This document shows, one piece after another, positions 1 to 5,524 of a stretch of 8,438 nucleotides of DNA. Below the pieces are notes generated by a model. It did not search any database. It was not told the DNA's origin and saw only the letters and a program-made list of their open reading frames with translations. This DNA is from DASYTH01 sp035712165 (lineage in GTDB: Bacteria > Actinomycetota > Actinomycetes > Mycobacteriales > Pseudonocardiaceae), in contig NZ_DASTBH010000246.1 in assembly GCF_035712165.1 (NCBI RefSeq), forward strand, positions 1-8,438, in the 5' to 3' direction. The stretch's first letter is position 1; each line of letters begins with the position of its first letter. The translations under genes and the position numbers were made by a program.

Positions 1-312
1 GTCGGCCAGGAACCGCTCGGCGTGCTCGGCGTAGAACCGGGCCGCGACGGCGCACTTGGCCACCTCGGCCTTGGCCGCTTTGACCGTCTTGCCCATCTCG
101 AGCGTCATCAGCTCGGCGATGTCCGTCGCCTGCTCGTCGAGCAGGCCGGCAGCCGTCCGCATCCACTCGGCGCGCTGGGTGAACGTCGTCACCCGGTAGT
201 TGGAAAATGTGTCGGCGGCCTTGGCTATCCGCTCTGCGATCTGCCGATCACCGAGTGCGTCGAAGGTGCGTACGGTCTCACCGGTCGCGGGGTTCGTTGT
301 CGTGATGGCCAT
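1..312 (-). CDS. Aldehyde dehydrogenase, succinate-semialdehyde dehydrogenase type, N-terminal part (truncated by window edge)
   Basis: Only the first 104 codons are present; the gene continues beyond base 1. The N-terminus begins MAITTTNPATGE and carries the conserved stretch LMTLEMGKT (about residues 66-74). Both are typical of NAD(P)-dependent succinate-semialdehyde dehydrogenases of the GabD group, which oxidise succinate semialdehyde to succinate in 4-aminobutyrate catabolism. The catalytic Cys and Glu and the cofactor-binding Gly motifs lie outside the window, so substrate and cofactor choice cannot be read here. The ATG at 312 fits the family's usual N-terminus, and no Shine-Dalgarno sequence precedes it. 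A TAGGCT hexamer six bases upstream suggests a leaderless transcript. It lies 68 bases downstream of lsr2 on the same strand. I am confident of the aldehyde dehydrogenase family and less sure of the exact substrate. Confidence 0.85.
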   Translation of the reverse strand, partial: MAITTTNPATGETVRTFDALGDRQIAERIAKAADTFSNYRVTTFTQRAEWMRTAAGLLDEQATDIAELMTLEMGKTVKAAKAEVAKCAVAARFYAEHAERFLAD

Positions 313-324
313 AGGCCGAGCCTA
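313..324 (-). promoter_or_regulatory. Possible -10 element giving a leaderless aldehyde dehydrogenase mRNA
   Basis: On the minus strand TAGGCT (bases 324 to 319) is followed by exactly six bases and then the ATG. TANNNT plus six or seven bases before the start codon is the usual arrangement of leaderless actinobacterial genes. No purine-rich ribosome binding site lies upstream of this ATG. A convincing -35 is not visible at 17-18 bases spacing, so the call rests on the -10 and the missing RBS. Confidence 0.4.
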
Positions 325-380
325 ATGCGCGAGGCGATCGGCCGGGTCGCAGAGAATGGTCGGAATGCCGGATCTCGGGT

Positions 381-788
381 TCAGCCGGAGAAGGACGGCA
401 CCCTGGCCTTCCCGCCTTTCCCCCGCTTACCCTTGGGGGATTGCGCCTCCTCGAATGCCTCGATGACGTTGGCCGGGATACGGCCGCGGTCGGCGAGTTC
501 GAAGCCGTTCTCCCGGGCCCACTCACGGATCGCCCTGGTCTGCTCCCGGCTGGCCGCCGGGCGCGACCGGGTCGTCTTGGTGCTACCCGTGTTTCGCTTG
601 ATCCGGCCACCGGTGCGACGCGCGTGCTCGACGAACTCCGCGAGTGTTTCGCGCAGGTTCTCCGCGTTGGTTTCGTTGAGGTCAATCTCGTAGTCCGCGC
701 CGTCCAACGAGAAGCTGACGGTGCTTATGTCTTCGGACGCGCTGCCGTCGAGGTCGTCAACCAGCTCAACGATGACTTTCTGGGCCAT
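381..788 (-). CDS. lsr2: Lsr2 family nucleoid-associated protein (bridging H-NS-like silencer)
   Basis: The 135-residue protein starts MAQKVIVELVDDLDG, the hallmark N-terminus of Lsr2. The N-terminal oligomerisation domain spans about residues 1-60. The C-terminal DNA-binding domain (about 82-115) has IREWARENG followed by the AT-hook-like RGR at 101-103 and IPANVIEAF. Lsr2 binds the minor groove of AT-rich DNA, bridges it and silences horizontally acquired genes. The open frame extends 23 codons upstream, but the start at 788 is preferred because it matches the family N-terminus and has an excellent GGAGGT site nine bases upstream. It is longer than the 112-residue mycobacterial protein as I recall it: the linker (about 61-82) is Thr/Arg-rich, and a basic Lys/Gly tail (about 117-130) follows the DNA-binding domain. 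Confidence 0.95.
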   Translation of the reverse strand: MAQKVIVELVDDLDGSASEDISTVSFSLDGADYEIDLNETNAENLRETLAEFVEHARRTGGRIKRNTGSTKTTRSRPAASREQTRAIREWARENGFELADRGRIPANVIEAFEEAQSPKGKRGKGGKARVPSFSG

Positions 789-797
789 GTCCGCCCT

Positions 798-803
798 ACC
801 TCC
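798..803 (-). promoter_or_regulatory. Ribosome binding site of lsr2
   Basis: GGAGGT on the minus strand lies nine bases before the ATG at 788. It decides the start, because the longer reading frame that begins at 857 has no comparable site. Confidence 0.7.
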
Positions 804-824
804 ATATCCCCGGAAATCGTCGCG

Positions 825-830
825 AGCATA
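825..830 (-). promoter_or_regulatory. Candidate -10 box of lsr2
   Basis: TATGCT on the minus strand, about 36 bases before the lsr2 start codon, is the best -10-like hexamer in the gap between the anti-sigma gene and lsr2. The region at the expected -35 position (TCGTGT at 17 bases spacing) is a poor match to TTGACA, so this is tentative. It would give a 5' untranslated region of roughly 30 bases containing the GGAGGT site. Confidence 0.3.
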
Positions 831-874
831 CAACAACTGTCGGTTGGACACGATCACACACCCAGGTTGAAGTC

Positions 875-892
875 ATCGTCGGATTCGACGAT
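875..892. repeat. Perfect 7-bp inverted repeat between the anti-sigma gene and lsr2
   Basis: ATCGTCG (875-881), a four-base loop GATT, and CGACGAT (886-892) form a symmetric element in the AT-richer gap. It lies 44 bases beyond the stop of the anti-sigma gene and about 45 bases upstream of the candidate lsr2 -10. It could be a weak terminator of the sigma/anti-sigma transcript or an operator for lsr2. No T-tract follows in either direction, and the stem is short. Confidence 0.45.
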
Positions 893-935
893 AGCAAAGC
901 GTATTCAGTGATCGAGCGCTAATGGATCGGAATCG

Positions 936-1712
936 TCAGGCCGGCACGTCGAGCATCGCGGTGCCGTCCGGTCGCCGCACGCTGAACATGGCGATGTCCT
1001 CGGCGGGCAGGCTCAGCCCGCCCTGGATCCGCAGCGGCTCCGGCGAACTCGGCACACCGAACCCGGCGGGCGGGACCGACCAGCTGATCACGTCGTAGGT
1101 GTCCCCGCCCTGCGACACGGCGACCAGCTTGCAGTCCAGTGGCCCGACGACCCCGCGCAGCTCCAGATTGATCTTGGTGCCCCAGGTCTCGGGCTCGATG
1201 CCGATGGTGGCGCCCACGCCGGACTGCGGACTGGTCCCGGACACCGTGCGGGCGCCGGCCACCACGTCGGTGCCGGTCTCCGGAGGCAGGTTCGTGGTGG
1301 TCTCGGCGGGCGCCTTGACCGTCACGGTGGGTCCGGCGACCGGGGTGTTCTGCCGGCCGGCGAGGTTGCCGACCACCACGGGCACGGCCACGAGCAGGAC
1401 GGCGGCCGCCGCCGCACCCAGCCAGACCACGCGGCGCCGCCCCTGGCGCACCGTGCTCACCCGTTCCAGTGCGCCGGACAGGACCCGTTTGCCCGGCAGC
1501 GCCGGCGCGCGGGCCGGTTTGCCGCGCTTGTCCGGCGCCGGCTTGAGCTGGTCGAGCAGCATCGGCAGATCGGCGAACTCGCGGTACTCGGCCCGGCACC
1601 TGGCGCACCGAGCGAAATGCTCGGCGAAGGCGGCGTGGTCCGGCTCGTCGAGGATCCCGAGCGCGTATGCGGCTACATCGACGTGATCGACCCTCTGATG
1701 GGGTGTGTGCAT
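936..1712 (-). CDS. Zinc-binding anti-sigma factor (ZAS/RskA-like), single-pass membrane protein
   Basis: The 258-residue protein has the ZAS-type zinc motif H32-X3-C36-X2-C39 within a small N-terminal helical domain (about 8-58) that would hold the sigma factor in the cytoplasm. A Pro/Lys-rich linker leads to an RRR stop signal (92-94) and one membrane helix (about 95-115). The remaining ~140 residues would be outside, in an RskA-like beta-rich domain with several Gly-Thr and Pro-rich loops. Such proteins release their sigma factor upon thiol oxidation or regulated proteolysis. The ATG at 1712 lies six bases after the sigma stop codon; a GGGGAG site within the end of the sigma gene implies translational coupling. 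Pairing with a SigL-type sigma factor makes it a counterpart of mycobacterial RslA. This is known for the family and inferred here. Confidence 0.88.
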   Translation of the reverse strand: MHTPHQRVDHVDVAAYALGILDEPDHAAFAEHFARCARCRAEYREFADLPMLLDQLKPAPDKRGKPARAPALPGKRVLSGALERVSTVRQGRRRVVWLGAAAAAVLLVAVPVVVGNLAGRQNTPVAGPTVTVKAPAETTTNLPPETGTDVVAGARTVSGTSPQSGVGATIGIEPETWGTKINLELRGVVGPLDCKLVAVSQGGDTYDVISWSVPPAGFGVPSSPEPLRIQGGLSLPAEDIAMFSVRRPDGTAMLDVPA

Positions 1713-1718
1713 CGTCGA

Positions 1719-2279
1719 TCACTCCCCGTCCCGAAGCGCCCGGCGTAATGCCCGGAGCGCGTAGTACACCCGCGACTTGACGGTCCCCGGCGGCACGCCA
1801 AGTATCTGCGCGGCTTCGTTGATGGTGCGGCCCCGTAAATACGTTTCCTCGATGGCCTCGCGATGCTCCGCCCGCAATCCCTGAAGCGCATCTGCAACGA
1901 CCATAGCTGAAAGTGACTGCTCCGAACGGTCCGGCACCGGCACGAGGGTAAGCGGCGCGATGTCGACCTCGCGGGGCCGGGCACTGTGGCTACGCCGGCC
2001 GTCGATCACGATACGCCGCGCGACGGTGAACAGCCAGGCACGCAACATGCCCGGGTCACGGTCCAACCGCTCCGCGTTTTTCCAGGCGCGGACCAGGGTC
2101 TCCTGCACCACGTCCTCGGCCCACTGCCGGTCATTGCCGGTCAGGTACAGCACGTGACCGAACAATGCCCCGCCGAACTCGCGGTAGAGCATCCTGACTA
2201 GCGCCTCGTCCTTATCCGGGACGCCGTCCGCGCCGGCAAGATCCACTCTCGTGCTCTGGCGCCGACTCACGGGGGACAT
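1719..2279 (-). CDS. ECF RNA polymerase sigma factor, SigL-like
   Basis: The protein of 186 residues has the two-domain layout of extracytoplasmic-function sigma factors. Region 2 (about 26-95) contains AEDVVQETLVRAW (54-66) and AWLFTVARRIVID (81-93), which bind the -10 element and core polymerase. Region 4 (about 127-182) carries the helix-turn-helix INEAAQILGVPPGTVKSRV, which reads the -35. Similarity to mycobacterial SigL is seen in both regions from memory. The frame is open far upstream, to 3089, but the ATG at 2279 with a GGGGGT site just before it gives a normal ECF length and start. It is co-transcribed with the anti-sigma gene (six-base gap) and divergent from the DUF4142 gene, whose upstream region has a matching ECF promoter. 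I saw no clear ECF promoter in front of the sigma gene itself. Confidence 0.92.
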   Translation of the reverse strand: MSPVSRRQSTRVDLAGADGVPDKDEALVRMLYREFGGALFGHVLYLTGNDRQWAEDVVQETLVRAWKNAERLDRDPGMLRAWLFTVARRIVIDGRRSHSARPREVDIAPLTLVPVPDRSEQSLSAMVVADALQGLRAEHREAIEETYLRGRTINEAAQILGVPPGTVKSRVYYALRALRRALRDGE

Positions 2280-2341
2280 CCTGGACCCCCGCTCGCCGTT
2301 CCGTCGAGTGATCCAGGTCACATCAACTTCTTGGCCGTGAT

Positions 2342-2367
2342 TGAACCGTGACCCGTGGGTTTCCGTA
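2342..2367 (+). promoter_or_regulatory. ECF (SigL-type) promoter upstream of the DUF4142/DUF1996 genes
   Basis: TGAACC at 2342-2347, a 16-base spacer, and CGTA at 2364-2367 (continuing TC) match the -35/-10 pattern reported for mycobacterial SigL: TGAACC, 15-18 bases, CGT. The neighbouring divergent gene encodes a SigL-like sigma factor, which makes a chance match less likely. Transcription would start near 2374, leaving roughly 110 bases before the DUF4142 start and about 55 before the leader ORF. Confidence 0.65.
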
Positions 2368-2414
2368 TCTGCTGGTGACCGCACGTGCTGGTGATCGATG
2401 GAATCTCCTTGTCC

Positions 2415-2422
2415 AGGAAGGA
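2415..2422 (+). promoter_or_regulatory. Strong ribosome binding site in front of a 15-codon leader ORF
   Basis: AGGAAGGA ends seven bases before an ATG at 2430. It is the best Shine-Dalgarno match in this intergenic region, better than the one before the DUF4142 gene itself, and so points to translation of the short ORF. Confidence 0.45.
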
Positions 2423-2429
2423 AAACCAT

Positions 2430-2477
2430 ATGCGCTCCCCCTTGCGGGCAGACGGATTCGCCCGCATCTCGCGGTGA
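2430..2477 (+). CDS. Possible 15-residue leader peptide upstream of the DUF4142 gene
   Basis: ATG at 2430 opens a short frame (MRSPLRADGFARISR) that stops with TGA at 2475-2477. It lies downstream of the ECF promoter, has a strong RBS, and is in the same frame as the DUF4142 gene. Its stop codon sits within that gene's presumed ribosome binding site, seven bases before the GTG. It may be a translated leader that feeds ribosomes to the next start. Alternatively, it may be the original Arg-rich N-terminus of the DUF4142 signal peptide, cut off by a nonsense change. I cannot choose between these without homologues. Confidence 0.35.
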   Translation: MRSPLRADGFARISR

Positions 2478-2480
2478 TCC
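2473..2480 (+). promoter_or_regulatory. Probable ribosome binding site of the DUF4142 gene
   Basis: GGTGATCC is fully complementary to the 3' end of 16S rRNA (the GGATCACC part) and ends three bases before GTG at 2484. It overlaps the stop codon of the leader ORF, which suggests coupling. It supports the GTG start, although later starts (GTG 2508, ATG 2517) are also possible. Confidence 0.4.
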
Positions 2481-2483
2481 ACA

Positions 2484-3212
2484 GTGGACAGGAAGGGTGT
2501 AGGCCGGGTGGCGCTCATGGTGCTGATGGTTCCGATGACCACGGTGGTCGTCGGGTACGTCACACCCGCGGCGGCCACTGCGCCCACGTCCCTCTCCGAC
2601 TCCGACCTGGAACTGCTGGTCAACGTCCGGCAGGCGAGTCTCTGGGAGATCGCCGCCGGTCAGCAGGCCCAGCAGCAGGCCGCCAGCCAGGCGGTTCAGG
2701 ATGCCGGAGCGAAGATCGTCGAGCAGCACCGGGTGCTCGACAAGGAGGTCCGCGGGATCGCCGGGCAGCTCGGCGTGGTTCTGCCCAACCGCCCGAGCGA
2801 GGAGCAGCAGGACTGGCTGGTCGAGCTGTCCGCCAAGTGGGGACCCGAGTTCGACCGGTCGTTCGCGAACCTGCTGCGCCGGGCGCACGGCCAGGTTTTC
2901 TCGGTCATCGCCCAGGTCAGGGCCGGTACCCGCAATGAAATGGTCCGCGCCTTCGCGGAACGGGCCAGCGACGCGGTCCGGACCCAGATGACGTTGTTGG
3001 AGAGCACCGGGCAGGTGGACTTCAACGCGCTGCCGGAGCCGGTGCGACCGGGAACCGCACCGGCCGGCGCGGCGTACGGGCGACAGCACGACATCGTCGA
3101 GGCGAGCACGCGGACCGGCACGGGCGGCGTCGACGTTGGACTCATGATCGGCATCTGTCTCGTGGAACTCGTCGTGGTCTTCGGTTTGTTGCGGCTACTC
3201 CGCACGCGCTGA
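2484..3212 (+). CDS. DUF4142 domain protein, exported and membrane-anchored
   Basis: This 242-residue protein has a basic N-terminus and a hydrophobic stretch (about 9-26), then TPAAATA, which looks like a signal peptidase I site near residue 31-33. The body (about 38-174) is an all-helical DUF4142 domain (ferritin-like fold by family knowledge). It begins DLELLVNVRQASLWEI and contains EQHRVLDKEVRGIAGQLGVVLP and FDRSFANLLRRAHG. DUF4142 proteins are exported and of unknown function. A Pro/Ala linker (about 183-215) leads to a second hydrophobic helix (about 218-238) and a basic LLRTR end, so the domain is probably tethered outside the membrane. The GTG at 2484 is chosen for the intact signal peptide. 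The gene follows the ECF promoter and precedes the DUF1996 gene by 56 bases, probably as one transcript. Confidence 0.85.
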   Translation: MDRKGVGRVALMVLMVPMTTVVVGYVTPAAATAPTSLSDSDLELLVNVRQASLWEIAAGQQAQQQAASQAVQDAGAKIVEQHRVLDKEVRGIAGQLGVVLPNRPSEEQQDWLVELSAKWGPEFDRSFANLLRRAHGQVFSVIAQVRAGTRNEMVRAFAERASDAVRTQMTLLESTGQVDFNALPEPVRPGTAPAGAAYGRQHDIVEASTRTGTGGVDVGLMIGICLVELVVVFGLLRLLRTR

Positions 3213-3268
3213 CCAGGACCCGCCGAAACCGAGACCAGACCCAACGAAGAAACAGCGAGGTTCAAACC

Positions 3269-4831
3269 ATGGCACGACATCAGATGCCCCAACGCACCAA
3301 GCGGCGGCTGATCGCCGCGGGCATCGCCGCCGTGACGATCATCGGAACCGGTGTCGTCATCGGCGTCACCGGCGCCGCATCGGCCAAGAACCGGGGCAAC
3401 TCGGTGGATCTGTCCGTCCTGGAATGTATTCCGGACGTCGCGAACCCCACCTCGTCGGCCACCGCGCCGCCGCCTCCGGCCTCTTCGGCCCCTGGCTCCT
3501 CCGCTGTCGCGCCCCCCGCCTCCTCCGCCGAGCAGGCTCCGCCGGCCGAGGCTCCGGCCGAGCAGCCGGCCGAAGAGGCTCCCGCCGAGCAGCCGGCCGA
3601 GCAGGCTCCCGCCGAGCAGCCGGCCGCCGAGGCCCCTGCGGAGAACCCGGCCACCCCGGCCGTGCAGGGCTTCCGCAAGCCGCCGGTGGGTCAGCCGGCC
3701 CAGCCGGAAGCCGCGGTGCAGCCGGAAGCCCCGGCCCAGCCCGAGGAGCAGGCGCCGGCCGAGCAGGTTCCGGGCGCTCCCGCGGGCCAGCCGGCCCAGC
3801 CGCCGTCGGAGACCCCGGGCAAGCCCGCCCCGCCGGCAGCACCCAACGGTGGCGCCAACACCGCGCCCGACGAGGCCGGTGCGCCGGCGCCGATGGTGCC
3901 CGCGCCGCAGCCGCAGGCCGAGGACGTCAAGGAGTTCACCAAGCAGAGCTGCTCGAAGGCATTCGGGCCGTTCCCGCAGGACTTCGTGAACATCCTCAAG
4001 GTCCGGCCGTCGAACCTGTACCCGCGGGTGCAGCGCAGCGGTTCCCGGGGCACGTTCACCAGCCGGTGCGGCACGAACGCCAACGGCCACCGCAACTCCG
4101 ACAACCACATCGCCGCCCCCGGCGTGGTCAACGGCGCGCACCACCAGCACGACTACGTCGGCAACGAGGACACCGACAACCAGTCCACGCCGGAAAGCCT
4201 GTCGGCGGCCGGCACCACCTGCACCAACGGCGACAAGTCCACGTACTTCTGGCCGGTGATCCGGGTGCGTGACCGGGACGGCGGCGGTGCCGGCGACGAC
4301 GCGCCCAACCCGCACAACATCGGCGAGATCATCGCGCCGGCCTCGGCGAACCTGACCTTCCACGGCAACCCCGTTTCCAAGGTCGTGGCCATGCCGCAGT
4401 TCATCAAGGTCCTGACCGGCAACGCCAAGGCCGCCATCCAGAACGGCGCCAACGCCAACGCCAAGTGGACCTGCAGCGGTTTCCAGAACCGGTTCACCGA
4501 CAAGTACCCGCTCTGCCCGCGCGGCAGCCGGCTGATGCGCGTGGCCGACTTCCCGAGCTGCTGGGACGGTCAGAACGTGGACAGTGCCAACCACCGCACG
4601 CACATCGTGTTCCCGGACAAGACGGGCGCCTGCCCGGCGGGCACCAAGGCGGTCCCGCAGCTGCGGATCACGTTGACCTACAACCTCCCCCGTGGTCGGA
4701 TCTTCGCGGTGGACGCCTTCCCCGAGGTGCAGCACAACCCCACCACCGACCACAACGACTTCCAGAACGTGATGCCGGAGGCCCTGATGAACCAGGCGGT
4801 CACCTGCATCAACAGCGGCCGGAGGTGCTAG
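3269..4831 (+). CDS. Secreted DUF1996 domain protein with Pro/Ala/Glu-rich linker
   Basis: The protein has 520 residues. An n-region with RTKRR (9-13) and a hydrophobic core end in GAASA at 35-39, a clear signal peptidase I site. Residues about 60-215 are low-complexity Pro/Ala/Glu/Gln, including a 9-residue repeat. The DUF1996 domain (about 265-505) is recognised by H280 and APGVVNGAHHQH (283-294), TYFWPV (325-330), WTCSG (400-404), the signature FPSCWDG (428-434), H442, and D494/H495. Cysteines at 228, 267, 318, 402, 416, 431, 455, 513 and 520 suggest disulphides outside the cell. DUF1996 is shared by fungi and actinobacteria, and I know of no settled activity; the His/Asp-rich motifs could bind a metal (inference). 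The ATG at 3269 follows a modest GAGG site. It is likely co-transcribed with the DUF4142 gene. Confidence 0.88.
   Translation: MARHQMPQRTKRRLIAAGIAAVTIIGTGVVIGVTGAASAKNRGNSVDLSVLECIPDVANPTSSATAPPPPASSAPGSSAVAPPASSAEQAPPAEAPAEQPAEEAPAEQPAEQAPAEQPAAEAPAENPATPAVQGFRKPPVGQPAQPEAAVQPEAPAQPEEQAPAEQVPGAPAGQPAQPPSETPGKPAPPAAPNGGANTAPDEAGAPAPMVPAPQPQAEDVKEFTKQSCSKAFGPFPQDFVNILKVRPSNLYPRVQRSGSRGTFTSRCGTNANGHRNSDNHIAAPGVVNGAHHQHDYVGNEDTDNQSTPESLSAAGTTCTNGDKSTYFWPVIRVRDRDGGGAGDDAPNPHNIGEIIAPASANLTFHGNPVSKVVAMPQFIKVLTGNAKAAIQNGANANAKWTCSGFQNRFTDKYPLCPRGSRLMRVADFPSCWDGQNVDSANHRTHIVFPDKTGACPAGTKAVPQLRITLTYNLPRGRIFAVDAFPEVQHNPTTDHNDFQNVMPEALMNQAVTCINSGRRC
3560..3640 (+). repeat. Three tandem 27-base (9-codon) repeats inside the DUF1996 linker
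   Basis: The repeats encode EQPAEEAPA, EQPAEQAPA and EQPAAEAPA (residues 98-124). The 17-base core GCCGAGCAGCCGGCCGA recurs at 3557, 3584 and 3611 (last base changed in the third copy). Such units can expand or contract by slippage, changing spacer length between the membrane side and the folded domain. Confidence 0.8.
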
Positions 4832-4863
4832 CTCCTCCTGCGTAAGCACCATCCGGAACGGGC

Positions 4864-4894
4864 CAGGCAGGCCGGATCCGCCCCGGCCTGCCTG
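4864..4894 (+). terminator. Strong hairpin after the DUF1996 gene
   Basis: CAGGCAGGCCGG (4864-4875) and CCGGCCTGCCTG (4883-4894) pair perfectly over 12 bp around a seven-base loop. It starts 32 bases after the DUF1996 stop codon and ends 30 bases before the next start. No U-tract follows, as is common for actinobacterial terminators. It may end the DUF4142/DUF1996 transcript or attenuate read-through into the redox genes. Confidence 0.65.
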
Positions 4895-4913
4895 TCACCC
4901 GGTCCATAGTCTT

Positions 4914-4918
4914 GGAGG
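4914..4918 (+). promoter_or_regulatory. Ribosome binding site that supports a TTG start
   Basis: GGAGG lies six bases upstream of TTG at 4925. The ideal spacing is the reason for accepting the TTG start of the membrane haem protein. Confidence 0.6.
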
Positions 4919-4924
4919 CACCAC

Positions 4925-5524
4925 TTGCTTTACCAACTGGCGCAAGGCACCGCGGAGAAGGCAGCGCACGATGCCGGAATCCTCGAGGTCTCGGTTCTGT
5001 CCGCCCGCCTCGCCTACGCCATGATGTGTCTGACGCTGTGCTGGGGGGCACTGACCAGCATGGGCTGGGTCGGCCGGGCCACCGGCCGGCAGGCGCTGCG
5101 CAGCGGACACATCTTTCTCGTGGCTCTGACCCTGGCGTTCGCCGCCGTGCACACCAGCTCGATGTTGCTGCTGGAGCTCTCCCCGTTCACGCCGGCCCAG
5201 CTGTTCATCCCGTTCTACGGTGACAACAACCTGACCTACAGCCTGGGCATCCTGGCCATGGAGCTCCTGCTCACCGTGCTGGTCGCGACCTGGCTGCGCC
5301 GCTTCATCACCTCGGCGCGCTGGTTGTTCCTGCATCGCCTGGCCTATCCGGCCTTCGCCTTCGGCGTGTTGCACGCACTGCTCTCCGCCATGGCCGCCGG
5401 GCACATGGCGGTTGTCTGGCTCGGCGGCATCTCCCTGCTGATCCCCACTCTGGTCGTGATCGCAATCCGGTTCATGCCCGCCAAGGCACTCGCCACCACC
5501 GGCCTGATCGAGGACGCGCCATGA
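4925..5524 (+). CDS. Ferric-reductase-like di-haem transmembrane protein
   Basis: The 199-residue protein has about five membrane helices (near 27-48, 62-84, 104-125, 134-155 and 160-182). Four histidines fall as H62-X13-H76 in one helix and H137-X12-H150 in another. That is the spacing by which NADPH oxidase and ferric reductase transmembrane domains hold two stacked b haems. H160 is extra. Unlike eukaryotic ferric reductases, it has no fused FAD/NAD domain; the next two genes appear to supply these functions. It would carry electrons from the cytoplasmic face across the membrane. The TTG start has a well-placed GGAGG. The last codons overlap the ferredoxin start by four bases (ATGA). Other possibilities are an MsrQ-type haem subunit or a generic cytochrome b. 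The acceptor is not indicated. Confidence 0.85.
   Translation: MLYQLAQGTAEKAAHDAGILEVSVLSARLAYAMMCLTLCWGALTSMGWVGRATGRQALRSGHIFLVALTLAFAAVHTSSMLLLELSPFTPAQLFIPFYGDNNLTYSLGILAMELLLTVLVATWLRRFITSARWLFLHRLAYPAFAFGVLHALLSAMAAGHMAVVWLGGISLLIPTLVVIAIRFMPAKALATTGLIEDAP

Noticed and set aside
919..1722. 267-residue minus-strand frame overlapping the anti-sigma gene
   Set aside because: The other frame has the zinc motif, membrane helix and coupling to the sigma gene; this one is Arg/Gly-rich shadow sequence.
2280..2420. Autoregulatory ECF promoter for the sigma operon on the minus strand
   Set aside because: GGAAC- and GGAAAC-like hexamers exist, but none has a CGT-type -10 at 16-17 bases, and one would place the -10 over the start codon.
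2280..3089. Upstream extension of the sigma factor frame (to 456 residues)
   Set aside because: The extension is antisense to the DUF4142 gene and the ECF promoter, shows no domain, and the ATG at 2279 gives the normal ECF length.
3530..3830. CRISPR-like or intergenic repeat array
   Set aside because: The repeats are in frame, encode Pro/Ala/Glu units inside the DUF1996 gene, and have no unique spacers.
2696..4852. 718-residue open frame on the minus strand
   Set aside because: It mirrors the DUF1996 and DUF4142 genes. Its Arg/Gly/Leu/Val-rich, repetitive content is an artefact of high third-position GC, and it has no recognisable domain.
4856..4885. GGAACG as a second ECF -35 before the redox operon
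   Set aside because: No CGTA or CGTC lies at the right distance; the region is better explained as part of the 12-bp hairpin.
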